DNA of 22,721 nucleotides from an uncultured Atopobiaceae bacterium (GTDB lineage: Bacteria > Actinomycetota > Coriobacteriia > Coriobacteriales > Atopobiaceae): contig CAKVON010000015.1 in assembly GCA_934792625.1 (NCBI GenBank), forward strand, positions 1 through 22,721, written 5' to 3'. The notes beneath the pieces are model-generated. The model made no database searches. It saw nothing but the letters and a program-made list of their open reading frames with translations, and was not told where the DNA came from. The position numbers and the translations under genes are program-made. Numbering within the stretch: the stretch's first letter is position 1; each line of letters opens with the position of its first letter. Shown here piece after piece: positions 22,270-22,721 of the stretch.

Positions 22270-22721
22270 TTACTTGCGGTGCGCGCGGTAGTACTCGATG
22301 AGCGCCTGGGTGCTGGCGTCCTGCTGGGCAAGCGCCTCGTCGTCGTGGAACGCGGGCGTGATCTGCTTGGCGAGCTGCTTGCCGAGCTCGACGCCCCACT
22401 GGTCGTAGGAGTCGATGCCCCAGATGGTTCCCTCGACGAAGGTGATGTGCTCATACAGGGCGATGAGCTCGCCGAGCGCGTGCGGGGTCAGCTCGTCGCC
22501 GAAGATCGAAGTGGTCGGGCGGTTGCCCTCGAAGACGCGCGCGGGAACCATCCACTCGGCCGTGCCCTCGGCGCGGACCTCGTCGGCAGTCTTGCCAAAG
22601 GCCAGGGCCTTGGTCTGGGCCAGGAAGTTGCCCAGGAACAGCTCGTGGACGTCCTGGTCGCCGTCGCGCACGGGGTTGGGCGTGTTGACGAAGGCGATGA
22701 AGTCGGCCGGGATGGCGCGGG
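22270..22721 (-). CDS. pgi: Glucose-6-phosphate isomerase, C-terminal part (5' end beyond window)
   Basis: This enzyme interconverts glucose 6-phosphate and fructose 6-phosphate in glycolysis and gluconeogenesis. About 150 C-terminal residues are present; the frame is open at base 22721 and reads [26 protein letters not shown] into the part seen here. Diagnostic features are [11 protein letters not shown], the [10 protein letters not shown] segment (with GNRP, as in PGI), [29 protein letters not shown], which contains the second PGI signature, and the C-terminal [11 protein letters not shown]. The stop is TAA at 22270-22272 with a strong terminator 20 bases on. Confidence 0.95.
   Translation of the reverse strand, partial: RAIPADFIAFVNTPNPVRDGDQDVHELFLGNFLAQTKALAFGKTADEVRAEGTAEWMVPARVFEGNRPTTSIFGDELTPHALGELIALYEHITFVEGTIWGIDSYDQWGVELGKQLAKQITPAFHDDEALAQQDASTQALIEYYRAHRK

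Overview
The window is high-GC, gene-dense bacterial DNA of Gram-positive character. Its secreted proteins carry Gram-positive signal peptides, and two end in a sortase-type anchor of the form TPKTGD, then a membrane helix, then KRRNN. The gene content (rubrerythrin, two anchored C69 dipeptidases, MetY, the dnaX-ybaB-recR cluster) and base composition suggest an anaerobic actinobacterium, most likely class Coriobacteriia (Olsenella/Atopobium/Collinsella-like). That placement is inference from gene style, not from a marker gene. I saw no phage, insertion sequence, CRISPR array or plasmid function.

Layout, left to right. (1) 1-1827, minus: the 5' part of a secreted M14 zinc carboxypeptidase, cut by the window edge, with a 450-bp AT-rich upstream region. 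(2) 2280-6074, minus: metY (O-acetylhomoserine sulfhydrylase), rubrerythrin, a MutY-like DNA glycosylase, and a cysteine-rich Rrf2-family regulator that reads straight into the glycosylase gene. The regulator and rubrerythrin promoter regions share an identical 12-base box, so this looks like a small oxidative-stress/sulfur module. (3) tRNA-Asp(GTC) with a good promoter and terminator, then a membrane protein of unknown function. (4) The dnaX-ybaB-recR replication/recombination operon. (5) A polyprenyl-phosphate-type GT2 glycosyltransferase (plus) converging on a lone rmlB (minus), then a membrane-anchored endonuclease/exonuclease/phosphatase-fold protein (plus). (6) A 346-bp non-coding stretch with three perfect GC-rich hairpins, then a DedA membrane protein and the small SRP RNA gene (ffs). 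(7) A CapA-like membrane-anchored protein. (8) Two tandem paralogous cell-wall-anchored C69 dipeptidases with almost identical 3' modules, terminators and promoter-proximal elements. (9) The 3' end of pgi (glucose-6-phosphate isomerase), cut by the right edge.

All genes are on the minus strand except the GT2 gene and the EEP-fold gene. Long plus-strand open frames opposite the minus genes are shadows caused by the high GC at third codon positions.

The signals most worth following are: the shared box ATGCTACCGACA with the Rrf2/glycosylase/rubrerythrin cluster; the glycosylase with Glu at the catalytic Asp position and no Fe-S cysteines; a recurrent CGAGAAG motif (best form TGCCGAGAAGTGC) in most gaps between genes; and the mosaic conservation of the C69 pair.
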